Shown: positions 13,770-26,139 of the stretch, piece by piece
Layout of the letters: each line of letters opens with the position of its first letter
How positions within the stretch are numbered: the stretch's first letter is position 1
DNA from: Incurvaria masculella
Lineage: Eukaryota > Arthropoda > Insecta > Lepidoptera > Incurvariidae
NCBI GenBank assembly: GCA_946894095.1
Contig: OX335652.1
Span: forward strand, 15,461,001-15,525,000
DNA length: 64,000 bases
Direction of reading: 5' to 3'
Made by a program: the position numbers and the translations under genes
The notes under the pieces: generated by a model
The model's input: only the letters and a program-made list of their open reading frames with translations
Told to the model about the DNA's origin: nothing
Database searches by the model: none

Positions 13770-15540
13770 CATAGAAAACTCAACACACCATAGTCCTAAA
13801 AACAGAAATGTAATAGATTAATTTGACATACTCGCATACCTAAACTAATTAATTAAATTTACTTTATGTTACAGATGTATAGCTAGTTTAGGGGAGAGAG
13901 ATCGCATAATTTGTGTATAAATGTTGCATCTAATAAACCTTTCATTTCATTTCATATAAAAGTGGTTTTCTCGACTGAAAGATTCCTGTTTCCTGAAATT
14001 CCAAGCATAGGCCTACTGGTCGTTTTCTAGCAAGCCTGTGAATGGATAGAATTCTTGATGCAGATGGTGAGAAATTAGAAATCGTATTAAGCAGTTCCTT
14101 AGTACACTCCGCCATTAAAGAAACCGTACAAACATTGAAATCCATAGACTTAGAACAGAAAAGACACAAGTCAACTGACATTTCGAGTTTTCTTAATTGC
14201 AAAATGCCTTACCCATCCCGGCAATCGGAATTATGACGTTCAGTTAATTACGAATGACAACAAGCATCGAACGTGGCACCAAAAAACAACCAATCTGAAG
14301 CAGTGCCTCAGTCGTATCATAGAATAAATACGAAACTTCGGTGCTCTGTGAGTCGAAACAAAGCAAAACAGACAAGCTGGGGAGGCAATGCGCAACACAT
14401 ATTCCAATATCTGCGTTTATATGCAACACGTCACATTTCGAAACGCACATGTTTCGCAAGGCAGACACGTTAGGGAAACGACTTTAAAACTCGTCAAATC
14501 GGTAGTTTAGTGCCAGAATTTAATTACGCTGGCGGTGCACGTTGTTTATTATTGAGCTATTTTGATCGCAAAGTTAATCAGAGCGCCTAAATTAGGTTGC
14601 CCAACGGCGGGCAGATCAACGTCCGGGAAATATTTACATCCCGTTTCCCACGAACTTGTCCGATCGGGCAATTAATGTCAAATTTTCGAAAACAAACGCG
14701 GCCGCCTAACGCCGCAGCGCTCCGACCGCAAAACAAGAGTATTTCCGGGATCTGATAGCACACCGTTCACGCAGATTACGACAACTCCGACGAAAGTACC
14801 CTTAGAGATCGTAAGGAATAGGATCTCTGGAAATACTATGAATTTTGTTTTTATTTGATGTCTCGTTGGATATAAAAACGCGTCGACTGTAATGCCGTGT
14901 TATTCCAGACCTTACCACATCGGTACGAAAAGGTGTATAAGAATGTTTTTTTTTTCCTGCTTTTTTTTTCTTTTTTTTTTCCTGTTTTTATGGAAGCACC
15001 CACAAATGATGTAGCGTGGATTAATTCTGTCTTTATAAATATTTTATTTAACGCATTAAGTAACATACTTACTTTTAAAGTCTTAAATGCTGTATTATAT
15101 TTATGATCTGGTTCAGCATGTCTACTTATATAGTTATATCCTCATATTATCTAAGCATTGTTTCTCTTTTTTTTGTATTATATATTTCTATTCCATTATT
15201 TCATTAGCTTTTGTTAGATTATACATTTTTTGTTTTGTTTTTCAACAGTCTTACCTTTTATAATTACGTTTGAAGTAGAAGAGATAGTTCACACAGCACA
15301 AGATGACATAATACACACACTGTCCCTGAATGACTCAACTAGCCGGGATACGGGCAGAGCCTAGTCCGGCAGCACTATCACAGCCGACAACTATGCGAAC
15401 TTTAGATAATAATTGCATTGATGTTATCTTTTCCTAAACCTATATGTTGTCATGTTTACTTTAATCTTTTTGTCAATAAAATATACTGATTATACTGAAT
15501 GTATTCGTAGGTTATGTTTAGCGAATGTAAAGAAAGAAAA
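13770..15540. other. Intergenic DNA with polypyrimidine tract
   Basis: No gene is recognised. A short TTTCA run lies near 13940-13955 and a long T/C-only tract at 14946-14992. Open frames of 60-86 codons on both strands overlap and show no family motif. Confidence 0.4.
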
Positions 15541-15553
15541 ATAATAGAATACT

Positions 15554-15700
15554 ATGCCGGCCAGTCGCAGGTGCTTCTTTAAACCATGTTTGAAGGACCC
15601 CAGGTTTTACTTTGGAGGGTATACCTTTTCACGGTTTACTGACGCTATAGATAAAGGATCTAGAGTATCAGTTGCATATTTTAGGAATTTCGACAGTAAA
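15554..15700 (+). repeat. Dispersed repeat shared with 45588-45740
   Basis: The blocks 'gccggccag', 'caggtgcttctt', 'catgtttgaaggacccca' and 'ctatagataaaggatctaga' occur in the same order here and near 45588-45740. This indicates two diverged copies of one repeat. Short frames cross both copies but their reading frames are not preserved over the same length, so a coding role is not supported. The family is unknown to me. Confidence 0.55.
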
Positions 15701-16029
15701 GGAGTGCAATGCGTTCGTCAAGTCAGTTCCCACATACAAACATTCTCCAATACGTACTCCAACTATGTTTGCATAGGGCATGGACGTTTAAGTTGGGTTG
15801 GTGAATACTAGTTAGTGGAAACAGCAGGTCTCATATTAACCGTGCTAGATGACATCTCTGCTTCCTTTTTAACTTTTTGTTTTTATATGATTCTAAAAGG
15901 GACGTTTATTGAAAACTATCTTCGTAGCCCGAGCTGCATACCATCGTCGGCGTGTCAGCACATCCGAACACGCTCGTACAAACTGAATGACGAATGAGCG
16001 CGTAATAAAAGTCACAACATCGGCGCAAC

Positions 16030-16090
16030 ATCGGATGCAACGCCGCCGCCGTCGCCGCCGCCTCCGCCGCCGCCCGCCGCGTCGCTACGC
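16030..16090. repeat. GCC-rich low-complexity tract
   Basis: Imperfect CCG/CCT triplets (for example 'gccgccgccgtcgccgccgc') in an otherwise AT-rich setting. Open frames through it are a composition effect. Confidence 0.6.
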
Positions 16091-16239
16091 GGTAGCGGCT
16101 TTAGAAGCCCCGCGGAAAGGCTTTCAGGAAGGTAATAAAAGTGGAAGTCCCAAATGCGCCGCGCGGGGCCACCGCTCCCGGCCGCGTAGGCCAGGAGTTA
16201 CCTCTGCACTGTACGCACTTGTCTAAGCACAGGAGATGA

Positions 16240-17486
16240 TGATTCTTTATAGATGCATAGTATGTAGATATGTATATATATATATAGTAGAATAATTCAG
16301 TTTTAAATCATTTACAATATCCTAGATCAAAGGGAGTCCAATCCAATCCAAGAGGGCCAGCCAATATATCCTTTGTCATTAGTACATAGATCTCATAGAC
16401 TGCATGTAGTATATTAGTTTAAATATTAATAACAAAGAATGTGGTTTTTTTGGTTTTTGTTAAATAAATATAATATAAATAAATATTATTAAAAAGGTTT
16501 ATAACTATAAAATAATCTACGAAACCTACACTCTTGGCCTAACGAAGCCAGTTTTCGTTCGAAGCCAGCTCAAAGGCGATACCCCCGAGAACAGTTGCAA
16601 TAACGCTCAATATTTGAGAAAATAGAACAGAGGCGTAACTCGGCCGCGCGCATTCTGTTCCCATCTTCCGGAACATTTCCATTACCATACAGACACGCTA
16701 GTTTTCAATTCTTTTCCATTTAAACTTGCAGCGGCTGTGAGTGAGACGACGAAACGACCGACTGTGGCGCCTGCAGCAAGCTTGAGACACAGCACTATGA
16801 TGCATAACCTGTACGGGAGGTTAGTTTGGATTTTAGCAATTTATTATACCTAGTTACCACAACTCTACTCGGGAAATATTGTTTTCTGTGATACTCGTAT
16901 AAAAGTATGAAATTAAATGAAATGAAAATGTATTTAATCTTTATTTGCAAGCCAATATTGTTTACAAAAAGGCGGAATTAATGCCATGAGGCATTCTCTA
17001 ACATTCAACCTTAGAGATGCAAAAATAAAACTAAAACGAAGGAAAATATTAAGTATCCTAAAAATATTTTAAAATGTTTATAGAAAAACAAAAAAAAAAT
17101 TTTTTCATAAAATAAACGTACATAATATAGACTTATAATGTACGATGTCACTACGGTCAATTTACAACCTATCGGCAAAAAAATACTACAATCTTTTTCT
17201 GCGTTGCTGCGTGAAAGAAGGACAAAATAAACTCACTTTAACATAATAATATTTAATTATTTATTGACTCTTTCATACATTTAGTTGTGATATTTTCTTT
17301 GGATTTCGGCTTGGATTTAACTTAATGTAGGCTGAAATGCGCAACTTTTTAGGTACTGCAACACCGATCCACGCGCTTTAATTTCTGTGGCAGGGCCATC
17401 AAACAATTTATACACATAAGTGTACAATAAACGACAATGCCTCATAAAATTATAGACTTGTGATGATTCGTGATCTCAATTAAAAG
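16240..17486. other. AT-rich intergenic DNA, nothing recognised
   Basis: A short AT microsatellite lies at 16270-16288. No gene, terminal repeat or RNA gene could be recognised. A small SINE tail ('gttagccatccatgtccag' plus A-run) follows at 17500-17540. Confidence 0.4.
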
Positions 17487-17836
17487 GTGCACATAACTTG
17501 TGGTGTTAGCCATCCATGTCCAGTCACATAAAAAAAAAATTTTTTTTTTATTCATTTGCCATTTTTACGAATCTCAAACTCGGCAGTTAACTAACTCATA
17601 TTAACAAAACGAATTGATTGATCACATACAAATATAGCGCTAATAATAAGTATCTTCTGCTCTATATTTCTACTATAACCCTTGACAGCGGTCCGATAGG
17701 TGTTATTGCTGAAATCAAGGAATGAAAATACCCTTACGCGCGCCCGCAAAAACCGAAAATAGTTAGGGCAATCAAGGGGTAAGAGCCGAAGAGCCGTATT
17801 GCTCTGAGTGCATAAGAAACAAACATATAGTTATGT

Positions 17837-18025
17837 ATGTTTGAAAAATGTTACGGCTTTTCACGCGGCAGGAAGAGACATTCTCCGACGTGTCGAGCTA
17901 AATCATTCAGCCCGTTGTCAAGGAGGCATCCGCCGCGCTCGTGCGCAGCGGACGACTAAGCGTCTCGAAACGCCGCAGAATGTCTCTTCCCGCCGCGTGA
18001 AAAGCCGTAACATTTTTCAAACATG
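17837..18025. mobile_element. MITE-like foldback with 48-bp terminal inverted repeats
   Basis: The left arm 17837-17884 and right arm 17977-18025 are inverted copies that differ by one substitution and one single-base indel; both contain 'ATGTTTGAAAAATGTTACGG' at the outer edge. The 92-bp middle is GC-rich. The high arm identity suggests either a recent insertion or a conserved hairpin. No transposase is encoded, and no clear target duplication is visible, so the class is not assigned. Confidence 0.75.
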
Positions 18026-18029
18026 TCTA

Positions 18030-19070
18030 ACGACCGCGTTAATCTCAAAAGTATCATATAGATATGTATCTATTTCGAACATGATTATGTCTATGAAACA
18101 GGAGCATAACAAGCATGCGTTGCGCACAAATATGTATTACACATATATCAATGTAAGAATGCACTTTTCCCAGAGTGCTAGGAATACCCGTGACATCTAA
18201 ATTCTACTGCAACTCAACACCGAACATCTGATACCACACTCCAAAGCGTCTGTCTCCTGTCTCCTCTGTTAGATGCAGCGTTAGATGTTTGCAGTTTTGA
18301 ATACACTTTCCAACTGTTGCTAACTTGGGTTGTCGACTGCAACAATGGTGTGTTCGGGTTTTAGGAACAACCGGACACGTACCATTTAAATGAAGTAAAT
18401 ATACTTTTTCGTACTAAGCAGGTCACTTAGTCCAAGGAGTGTGACATGTGTGTGTCTATAATCGACTGTATATATCATATCAGTATATTCGTAAAGTGGT
18501 TCTGTTATTGGGATCTTTCTTTAATTAATGTGTCCTTGCTTTACGGTCGATTATACATACCTACATGTCACATTCCTTAACACTTAAATCGGTTAAAAAG
18601 GTAAACATTTACAGTCACCGTTTTATTTTACCAGCAAAATATTGCACAAATAATTTAAGATGTTAACATAACATGATACAAATCTTTTTCACAACATCAT
18701 TAACCTAAGGTTATCTACATTGAAACATTTCGCAGCCCCTGTGAAAGACGGAAAGCCCATGGGCGCCGTCGGGTCTTTTTTTTTGGGAGGTCCTGGCATG
18801 CGCAATTGCCGGGCTTACAAAAAAATACTATAAATAGATTTTGTAAATAATCAAAATATTTTTTTGTCTGGACATTCTTCTGAAATTGGATTCGAAACAA
18901 AACATCTTATATCTTAACACACATAAATAACACATTGAAAGAAGACATTTCATTTTATGAAAAAAAAAAAATAGAAATGCAAAATACATATACATGATAC
19001 AATCTTTATGCAATATCTTTTTAGGCTTTAATATGAAAATAACATCCCATACTGATTAAATACAGGACTT
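18030..19070. other. AT-rich intergenic DNA, nothing recognised
   Basis: No reading frame with a family motif. Short homopolymer runs occur (T-run near 18777, A-run near 18960). Confidence 0.4.
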
Positions 19071-19077
19071 ATAAAAA

Positions 19078-19381
19078 TAAAACCGGCCAAGTGCGAGTCG
19101 GACTCGCACACAAAGGGTTCCGTACCATCAACACCAAAAAATCACGTTTTTTGTATGGCGCCCCCCTTTAATTTGCATTTTTTTACCTATTTGTTGTTAT
19201 AGCGGCAAAATAAATACACACTCTGTGAAAATTTCAGCTGCCTACCTATTACGGTTCATGAGATACAGCCCTGTGACAGACGGACGGACGGACGGACGGA
19301 CGGACGGACGGACGGACGGACGGACAGCGGAGGCTTAGTAATAGGGTTCCGTTTTCACCCTTTGGGTACGGAACCCTAATA
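19078..19381. mobile_element. Lepidopteran dispersed repeat with ACGG microsatellite
   Basis: Begins around 'ccggccaagtgcgagtcgga' and ends with 'tttgggtacggaaccctaat'. The motif AGGGTTCCGTACC at 19114-19126 is perfectly inverted as GGTACGGAACCCT at 19365-19377. An (ACGG)n run of about 47 bp lies inside at 19278-19324. I recognise this pattern as a repeat seen in many moth and butterfly genomes; that is memory, not a search. It is noncoding. Confidence 0.75.
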
Positions 19382-19384
19382 AAC

Positions 19385-20880
19385 TGATACCTAACACGAA
19401 AAGGGTCGCACAATATTGCCCTCCATTAAATTTAAGATTTACAAACATGTCAATCAAGCAGCAAGGACAAGCAGATGTCATAACCAGGCCAATACGCAGA
19501 AGGAAAGGATTAGCACAACCCTCAAATTTGTCACAAAGAAAAATAGTCATAACCAAAACATCGCTTCACAAAGCACCTCGGCTTGTATTCCTTGTCCATA
19601 ACAATTTCTCGAAAACCAAACACACTATTCAAACAATTTCTTTATCGGTAGTCTGTTCTGTCTACAAATAAAGAACGTCTGGTTGATGCCACAGTAAGTG
19701 AATAGGAACAAAGAGGCTACGCCTACTGTATTGCGTTTGATTCATGAAATGCACGAAAAAGTCTATTTATCAAACAAAAGATGCGTATGCGAGATACAGT
19801 GGAAGCATTATTACCCCTTCTTGTTGGATAGAGAAGTGAAGGTGGGTAGAAGGATAGTATTTCGGAGTACAAAGCCGCCAGCATTCCGGCGGGATGCGCT
19901 GTGTAGGTCGAAAGTAGGGAATTTCGCGGTTTTATTGAAAATTTTTGGCTTCATTTTATTTTAGTTAGATAAAGAGAGATGCCATTTATGGCTCCCGAGC
20001 ACGGATATATGGTTTCAGGGTACCCAGAGGTTGACTATTGCCAATTGTCAACATTTTGGGGCACATAGTGAACGGCGGACCCATTGATATGGCGTCTTAG
20101 TACGCTGTTCTCTGATTTGTCATATAAATATTTCGTTAGTTTAATAATCATAACAAAGAAAAACTGTCATGAAACTTCGCTAATATATTTTCAAACTTTC
20201 ACTGAATCCACATTATTGATGTTTCTTTTGATCTTGTTCTTTGCCTTAAACTATTCTATCAAAAATTGTTTGGCAGTTTTAAATCTGAATATATATTTCA
20301 TTACTGTGGACAGAAAACTAGTAAACTTTCTTTGCGGATTTTTGATTACTGAGTTAATCGAATCCGCGGATTTATCAGTTCGTATCAGACGTAACTATAA
20401 TGATGTAACTTGAAAGTGTAGTTTGACTATTAAAAAAGGTAAAAAAATAAAAAAACAAACATGCCAAAAACATATTCCATAGCCTACAGTAAAAATATAG
20501 ATAAACTACGAAAACTAAACAATGTTTGAGCCATCGTACATTAAATGTAACAGAACCAGGTGAAATTAACTCTCGGCGACACCAGGCTCCCTTTGCTATA
20601 ACGAAACGCTTATAATAATGAAATTTATCAGTTTAAGCTATATTATTTTTTTTGTTATTAGTTAGTTGTAAGACTGTTCGTTTTCCTGAATAAAACAATA
20701 ACAAATATATACGGGAACATAAATATATTTCAATACATAAATATATATCAGCAATGATGGGCGATAACCAGAAATGTGCACATTACCTAGTTAATGCGCA
20801 GATTTACTAATTTCACCCGTTAAAATGAGAAAAAATGTGTTTCATGCACTCTACCTAGTTAATGTACACATTAACGAAGA
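19385..20880. other. AT-rich intergenic DNA, nothing recognised
   Basis: Contains a 109-codon plus-strand frame at 20084-20413 that is AT-rich and hydrophobic, without any family motif. Frames of this size are expected by chance in a stretch this long. No repeat boundary is seen. Confidence 0.4.
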
Positions 20881-21125
20881 TCTACTCTTAGGACCGGCAA
20901 TGTACGAGAGAACTGCGATAACTTCGCTTCGAGTTCCGCGACATCGGTCGACGTATCGTGCGGGTCCCGCGCCGCGACAAGCAGCTGCACAGGGTCGATA
21001 TAGTGAACCGTCGCGATAACATCGCGCCGGGTCCGATCCGACGCGATGGTGGCTGCGACACGTCCACAACACGGTTCCAACTGTACGCGGCAATAACAAC
21101 TCATTCGCGAGATACAGATTGACAT
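20871..21125 (-). other. Possible exon or old coding relic, unidentified
   Basis: A CpG-rich 250-bp island whose minus-strand frame of 84 codons has many codons ending in G or C and reads like an ordinary soluble polypeptide, including 'DPVQLLVAARDPHDTS' and 'VAELEAKLSQFSRTLPV'. I do not recognise the family. No strong splice acceptor with a pyrimidine tract is visible upstream, and the plus strand is also open, so a chance frame in GC-rich DNA remains the simpler reading. Confidence 0.2.
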
Positions 21126-21449
21126 AAATGTAGCTCGGATAGAGCCTGCCTCTCCCCCGTATCGAATCAGTACTGTTTGTTATTCACTCCGGTGGGGGAG
21201 AGTGATTTTAGTAAACCTATACCGGTGTCAAGTGCAATTTAAGTGTCAAACATTTAAGGCGCCAAAATATACCGTGGCCCGTACTATCATAGTAGTAGAG
21301 CCTGTTGCTTTTTTTTTTGTTTGTTTATCCAATGGACAGGCAAAAGCTTTCGCTATACAGCCTTGAGCCTGTTGCTCTCTATGTCGACCACAGACTAGAT
21401 ACTCAGGACGTACAACTTTTCTATTTGACATAGATTAAAATGTTATTCA

Positions 21450-21562
21450 TTTTATGGTTCCTGGCATGGCATCTAACTCCTTCGGAAACGCGGTGTCTTG
21501 GGTTAATACCATAACTGCGAGTTTAGTAGCATCTACATATGTCCAGTTAAATAATAAAAAGT
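21450..21562 (+). repeat. SINE 3' fragment
   Basis: Contains 'ggttcctggcatggcatc', 'actccttcggaaacgcggtg' and 'acatatgtccagtta', which match the tail half of the window's SINE family with substitutions. The head is missing. Confidence 0.5.
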
Positions 21563-21669
21563 CTCCAGATCATCGGGAAGTAAGTATAAAATCAATTGTT
21601 TTTTTTTATCATAGAGACGATAAACCGAGACATTGTCCGTGCTTTCCATCCAGTTACATTAAGTAACCG

Positions 21670-22980
21670 TCCTCATTTCAAGCGAATGTCCTGCCATGGC
21701 AATAACACCTTCGAGAACGTGTGTAATAAGCTAATATTATGAAACGAGATGTGATATTAGTCACCATCATAAAAAAAAATTACAACACACTGTTAAACCG
21801 ATCTTTGATTTTTGATAATTCCAAGCCCTCGTCTATTAAGTCCTCGTTTATGATCAAAATTAAGGTTTTGTAATGTCATTTTCATTCAGTATGAGCCGAT
21901 GTTAAGCTTTAAAAATAACGTCGAATCAATTGCGCTTCTAATCGCTTAGCATCCAATTCGGACGTCCCAAATGCCTCGCTTCAAACGCCCTGTCGTTCGG
22001 GAGCCAGCGGTGAGGCAGCGGAGAGGCAGAGGCGCGCGGCGCTTCATCGATCAGCGCGTCGCCCGCGCAGCTAATGAGCGGCGACGTAAGTACGCTCGCC
22101 TTAAACTTTAAGGCGCACGCTTCATTTGACGCGCCGCCCGGCCACATTAGCGATTGGTCGCGTGAGACGGGTGCGTAGGCTACTGAGGAGCGTGATAACT
22201 GGGTCGCATTCGATTAATATGCTCGTGTGTCCTGGTTCAAGGTGGAAGCGAGGCTCAAGAATTTGCCATAGTAAATAGGACTCAGAGTCGCGCGGAAATA
22301 CGATTATAAAGAACAATAAAATATATATGCTTAGATTCGTTTCATATCAACGTACATACATACGTAAACGTACCAACGTACATAGTACGGTTGGCGAATT
22401 TTTTTTATATTAAAGTAAAATAGGTTATTTTTACATCGTTTCGCAAAAGTTACATAAAACACATAAAAGAGCTATATTTGTAGTTTCAAGATCTCATATA
22501 TTTTTTACAGATTGTTGGTCTCTGCGAATTTTTTTTTAAGGTAGCGTATTTCGCGCTTTGAGTATTGTTCACACGGATTCCGTTGTTAGACGCTGATTTA
22601 CATTGTCAATTGCCAATTTGTACTCGTTTGTTAAAAGGATAAAAAGGTTATTGGGACCAAGGCAACTTTTTTATTCAGTAAATCTATGAATTGAATGCTT
22701 TAACTGAAATTGTATAAACTATAACAGTGGAATACCTACACGAAGAGAAACCGACATAAATTCTTTTGTCAAACTTAAATCAAACAGTTTTAGGGAAAGA
22801 AATAAAGATAAATGATGTTAGAAAATAAAAGCTTAGCATTTTTTTAAATAATACTCGAACAATCGAAAGAGGACATGATGACTCCGGTAAAATATCACAC
22901 CCTAATAATAAAAACATAAAGACCTCCTGCGGACCAGTCGACCGTCTTCAAGGGATCACGATTTATTACGGAATAGCCAA
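21670..22980. other. Intergenic DNA with short CpG-rich patch
   Basis: A CpG-rich patch occupies about 21930-22270; the rest is AT-rich. Short overlapping frames on the minus strand show no known motif. No gene supported. Confidence 0.4.
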
Positions 22981-22982
22981 TT

Positions 22983-23345
22983 TTTATAACAGTGGAGCTA
23001 GGAATCATGGGGTGAATGTGTTCTATTGATTTTTATTACAAACAAGTTAGGAATCATGGGAAGAGCGTGTTCTATAGATTTTTATAACAATCCAGTTAGG
23101 AAACATGGGGTGAACGTGTTCTATATATTTTTATAACAATCGAGTTAGGAATCATGAGGTGAACGTGTTCTATAGACTTTTATAACAAACGAGTTAGGAA
23201 TCATGGGTTAAACGTGTTCTAAAGACTTTTATAACAATCGAATTATGAATCATGGGGTGAACGTGTTCTATAGATTTTTATAAGAATCGAATTAGGAATC
23301 ATGGGGTGAACGTGTTTTATAGATTTTTATAACAATCGAGTTAGG
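22983..23345. repeat. 49-bp tandem repeat, about seven copies
   Basis: The unit reads approximately 'ttttataacaatcgagttag' + 'gaatcatggggtgaacgtgt' + 'tctatagat' (49 bp). It recurs at intervals close to 49 bp from 22983 to 23345 with scattered point changes such as GGGG to GAGG. It is a local minisatellite; no open frame is maintained. Confidence 0.85.
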
Positions 23346-23349
23346 TACT

Positions 23350-23990
23350 TTTTTCTTTCGAATAAAAAAGAAAAAATCTCGCGCAAATCTACAAAAATGT
23401 TAGACGTGCGAGCCGTCTCCGCGGCTTTCTCGCTCCACGTTCATCGCACATTGTGTCGCGTCAGCCACATTGGGTGCTGCGGCGGAGCCGCCGGTCCGCA
23501 GGCGCCCCGCTGAACAGAATGTGTGGTGAGTACAAATTATGCGACTGGACACAGGATTTACACGAGGACATTCCTAGGCACTATTTATGTAAAAGAGGAT
23601 TCGGAGAAAGAAAAACTATCGAGCATTGTTGAATAAGCATTTCAAAGTAGAAGAAGGCAATAATTTTGGCTGTCAATGGTTACAATGAAAATATTCAGGC
23701 TTCTTACAGTTGGGGAAGGTTATATTAGGAAACAGGATGTCAACTGGCGGCCACATCTTAGTAAGTAATTAGGTAACTAAATTTTTTATTTAAGGCAGAA
23801 CCTCCACAAACAATTCTCAGTTTGGAAATTATATAAAAAATGATTGAATATGATTTACGTCACATCAGTCAGTGGTGCACATTGTTGCTGTTTACGAAAA
23901 GTGGAAAGGTAATACCCTATTATAATTATTTATTCTTATTATTTTATATATATTTATATATTATTACCTAATATAAAAAGATGGCTAATA
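23350..23990. other. Intergenic DNA, nothing recognised
   Basis: A short CpG-rich patch near 23400-23520 is followed by AT-rich sequence. No gene or repeat family recognised. Confidence 0.4.
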
Positions 23991-23996
23991 CCCCAC

Positions 23997-24442
23997 CCAC
24001 AGTCATGATAGTATCCCAACACACGGCATTCCCGAAGGAAATATGTGCTATGCCAGAACTCTCCCTTTATGAGCAAGCGAGAAAAGAAAAGAGAAGTGGC
24101 ACCCGGTCGTTATCGCGACTCCGCGATATGATCACGTACGTATGCACGCCACATGCCACACAGTCGAAATAAACTCGCTACCGTGGGCGAATGTGCTCTA
24201 AAAATGCACCACACAAACCCTCCATTACTTCGACTATGTTCGCATGATGCATTTACGTTAAAATTGGGTTCGTAGTTTTAGGAGACCTTCCTTTTTAATC
24301 TGAGGAAAACACGTATAATTTTTCATTGCCCTTTCGACCATATTTTCGTCCAATGCGATGTTACCAACCAACCCGGGCGGTTACTAGTAGAGCGTTGGAC
24401 GATGGAACAGCTAGCATTCGTGACAAAGTGCACCTATCCAAC
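23997..24442 (-). repeat. SINE copy split by about 250 bp of unrelated DNA
   Basis: Two SINE pieces in the same order and orientation: 23997-24075 ('cattcccgaaggaaatatgt', 'ccctttatgagca') and 24325-24442 ('cgtccaatgcgatgttacca', 'gctagcattcgtgacaaa'). The intervening 24076-24324 does not match the family. The tRNA-like head is absent. This could be an insertion into the SINE or heavy divergence of its middle. Confidence 0.5.
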
Positions 24443-24444
24443 TT

Positions 24445-25415
24445 AACAAATATAATATATAAGCGAATGTTTATTCATTTTATTTTTATCATTAAAAAAA
24501 CAAAATCGTGATGAAACACATACTTTTACGGATATTAAATACCAAAAAAATAATAAACGGAATATAGGATTTCGAATAGACATATCTGCAAACTACGTTT
24601 ATATGATAGCGTGATTTTCGGATGTTTACGTGTCATACGTAATTCAAAAATAACCGAATTGTGCTAATGATTATTATAAATTAATGCGACAAGTTGCTGC
24701 AATCAGTCACATAGGCGCCCATGCAGAAAGGAGACAAACCATCGAGCTCAAATATGTCTTCTCTTTGCTCGCAATGTAGTCATTTCCTGCCATTATTTTC
24801 AGGTAAATTGAATGTTCTATAAGGCGATACGACGTACGAGCGATGCAAGAATGCCAGTGTTGTTTTCGTGACCCTAAAAGTAAAAATAAAACGCATCCGA
24901 GTGAGGGCAGCGCTCGGAAACACTTATTCAAATATGCCCACGCCGTCAGGCGGACCGTAAAGGCATTTCGGGTCGAGGAGGGAGAGCGACTTTAATATTA
25001 TTTAAAGAACGCTTCACTTGATACTAATTGGCAATAATCCGACTGAAAACGTCGTAAAGTATTTGTTCGATGTGTTTGAGTTTGTTCGCCATCTCGGCTT
25101 CGGAATATTAGAAATATTAGCTGAGCGAGTGTCTGGTATACATAAGTTCACCATACATTTTCCGCGCTAAAACTTTTACGTGACATCTAGGATATTATTT
25201 GATTGCTTTATCCAAAGAGTATGACCGAACTGTTTGAAAGGTAAATTTTTTTTGGAACTGTGTTAATGAACGCGCGTTTGGCTGATGGAAGCTGCTACAG
25301 AAAAAAGTCCGACCGACACTTTTGCTGTCGCAGAGACAGCTTCAGGCCTTCCGTCATTACCTGTCTCTTCCTTCACTTGTCTTTTCCTTCTCAAATGAAT
25401 GGGTAATACCAAGCC
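24445..25415. other. Intergenic DNA, nothing recognised
   Basis: AT-rich to mixed sequence with no reading frame above 74 codons and no visible repeats. Confidence 0.4.
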
Positions 25416-25419
25416 CACC

Positions 25420-25708
25420 TAAGCACAGCTAAATTCAGCTGGATGGAAAAAACGGGACAATGTTTACTGCCACTTTTCATCCAATACGATGGTACGAACC
25501 CAGGCGGTCTTAACGCTACCATTTAGTAGGGGAGTCGAATCTAAAGTGTTTGATAGATTCCGAACGATGGAACAGATCTCATTAGAAACGAAATTCATTT
25601 ATCCCACTCTGAAGAAATAAAGTGGTGCAAGAACGGGCGGGGATTCCAACCCAGACGTCTAGGCTGGAAGGCATGTCTAACCGCCCCTGAGCCACGAACC
25701 TCTCAATA
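25420..25708 (-). mobile_element. tRNA-derived SINE, diverged
   Basis: Minus-strand copy: head near 25640-25700 retains a degenerate B box (plus strand 'ggggattccaaccca') and the A-box-like end 'cccctgagccacgaacc'. The body retains 'catccaatacgatggtacga' and 'gaacccaggcggtctta'. More diverged from the family than the copies at 10494 and 30787. Confidence 0.6.
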
Positions 25709-25891
25709 ATACATAAATAAATGTCAAGTCCCGCAAAAACCGGGCCTTACTGAAACGTGTGTCAAAAAACCCGTTAGTGTTAAAAAATTAGCGACGTGGG
25801 TGTCATCAACACACATGTTGACAACTGTTGCTCGGTGGAGACTCGCATGGCTTCGGGCCTAGCGGGGCGCACTCGAGACTGGCAGCAGAGG

Positions 25892-26139
25892 TGCGGCGGC
25901 GGGGGAGCGGCGGCGGCGGAGCGGCGGCGGCGGAGCGGCGGCGGCGGAGCGGCGGCGGCGGAGCGGCGGCGGCGGAGCGGCGGCGGCGGAGCGGCGGCGG
26001 CGGAGCGGCGGCGGCGGAGCGGCGGCGGCGGAGCGGCGGCGGCGGAGCGGCGGCGGCGGAGCGGCGGCGGCGGAGCGGCGGCGGCGGAGCGGCGGCGGCG
26101 GAGCGGCGGCGGCGGAGCGGCGGCGGCGGAGCGGGGGCG
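25892..26139. repeat. 14-bp GC minisatellite (AGCGGCGGCGGCGG), about 17 units
   Basis: The only A residues fall every 14 bases from 25906 to 26130, so the array is essentially perfect. Because 14 is not a multiple of three and the unit lacks stop codons on both strands, open frames of 110-148 codons run through it on both strands, encoding Gly/Ala/Glu/Arg/Ser or Ala/Pro/Leu/Arg repeats. This is a composition artefact and I do not call a gene. The lack of variation suggests recent expansion or sequence homogenisation. Confidence 0.9.

Noticed and set aside
17500..17540. Isolated 'gttagccatccatgtccag' plus A-run as a separate element
   Set aside because: It is only the last 40 bp of the SINE family and too short for a separate call.
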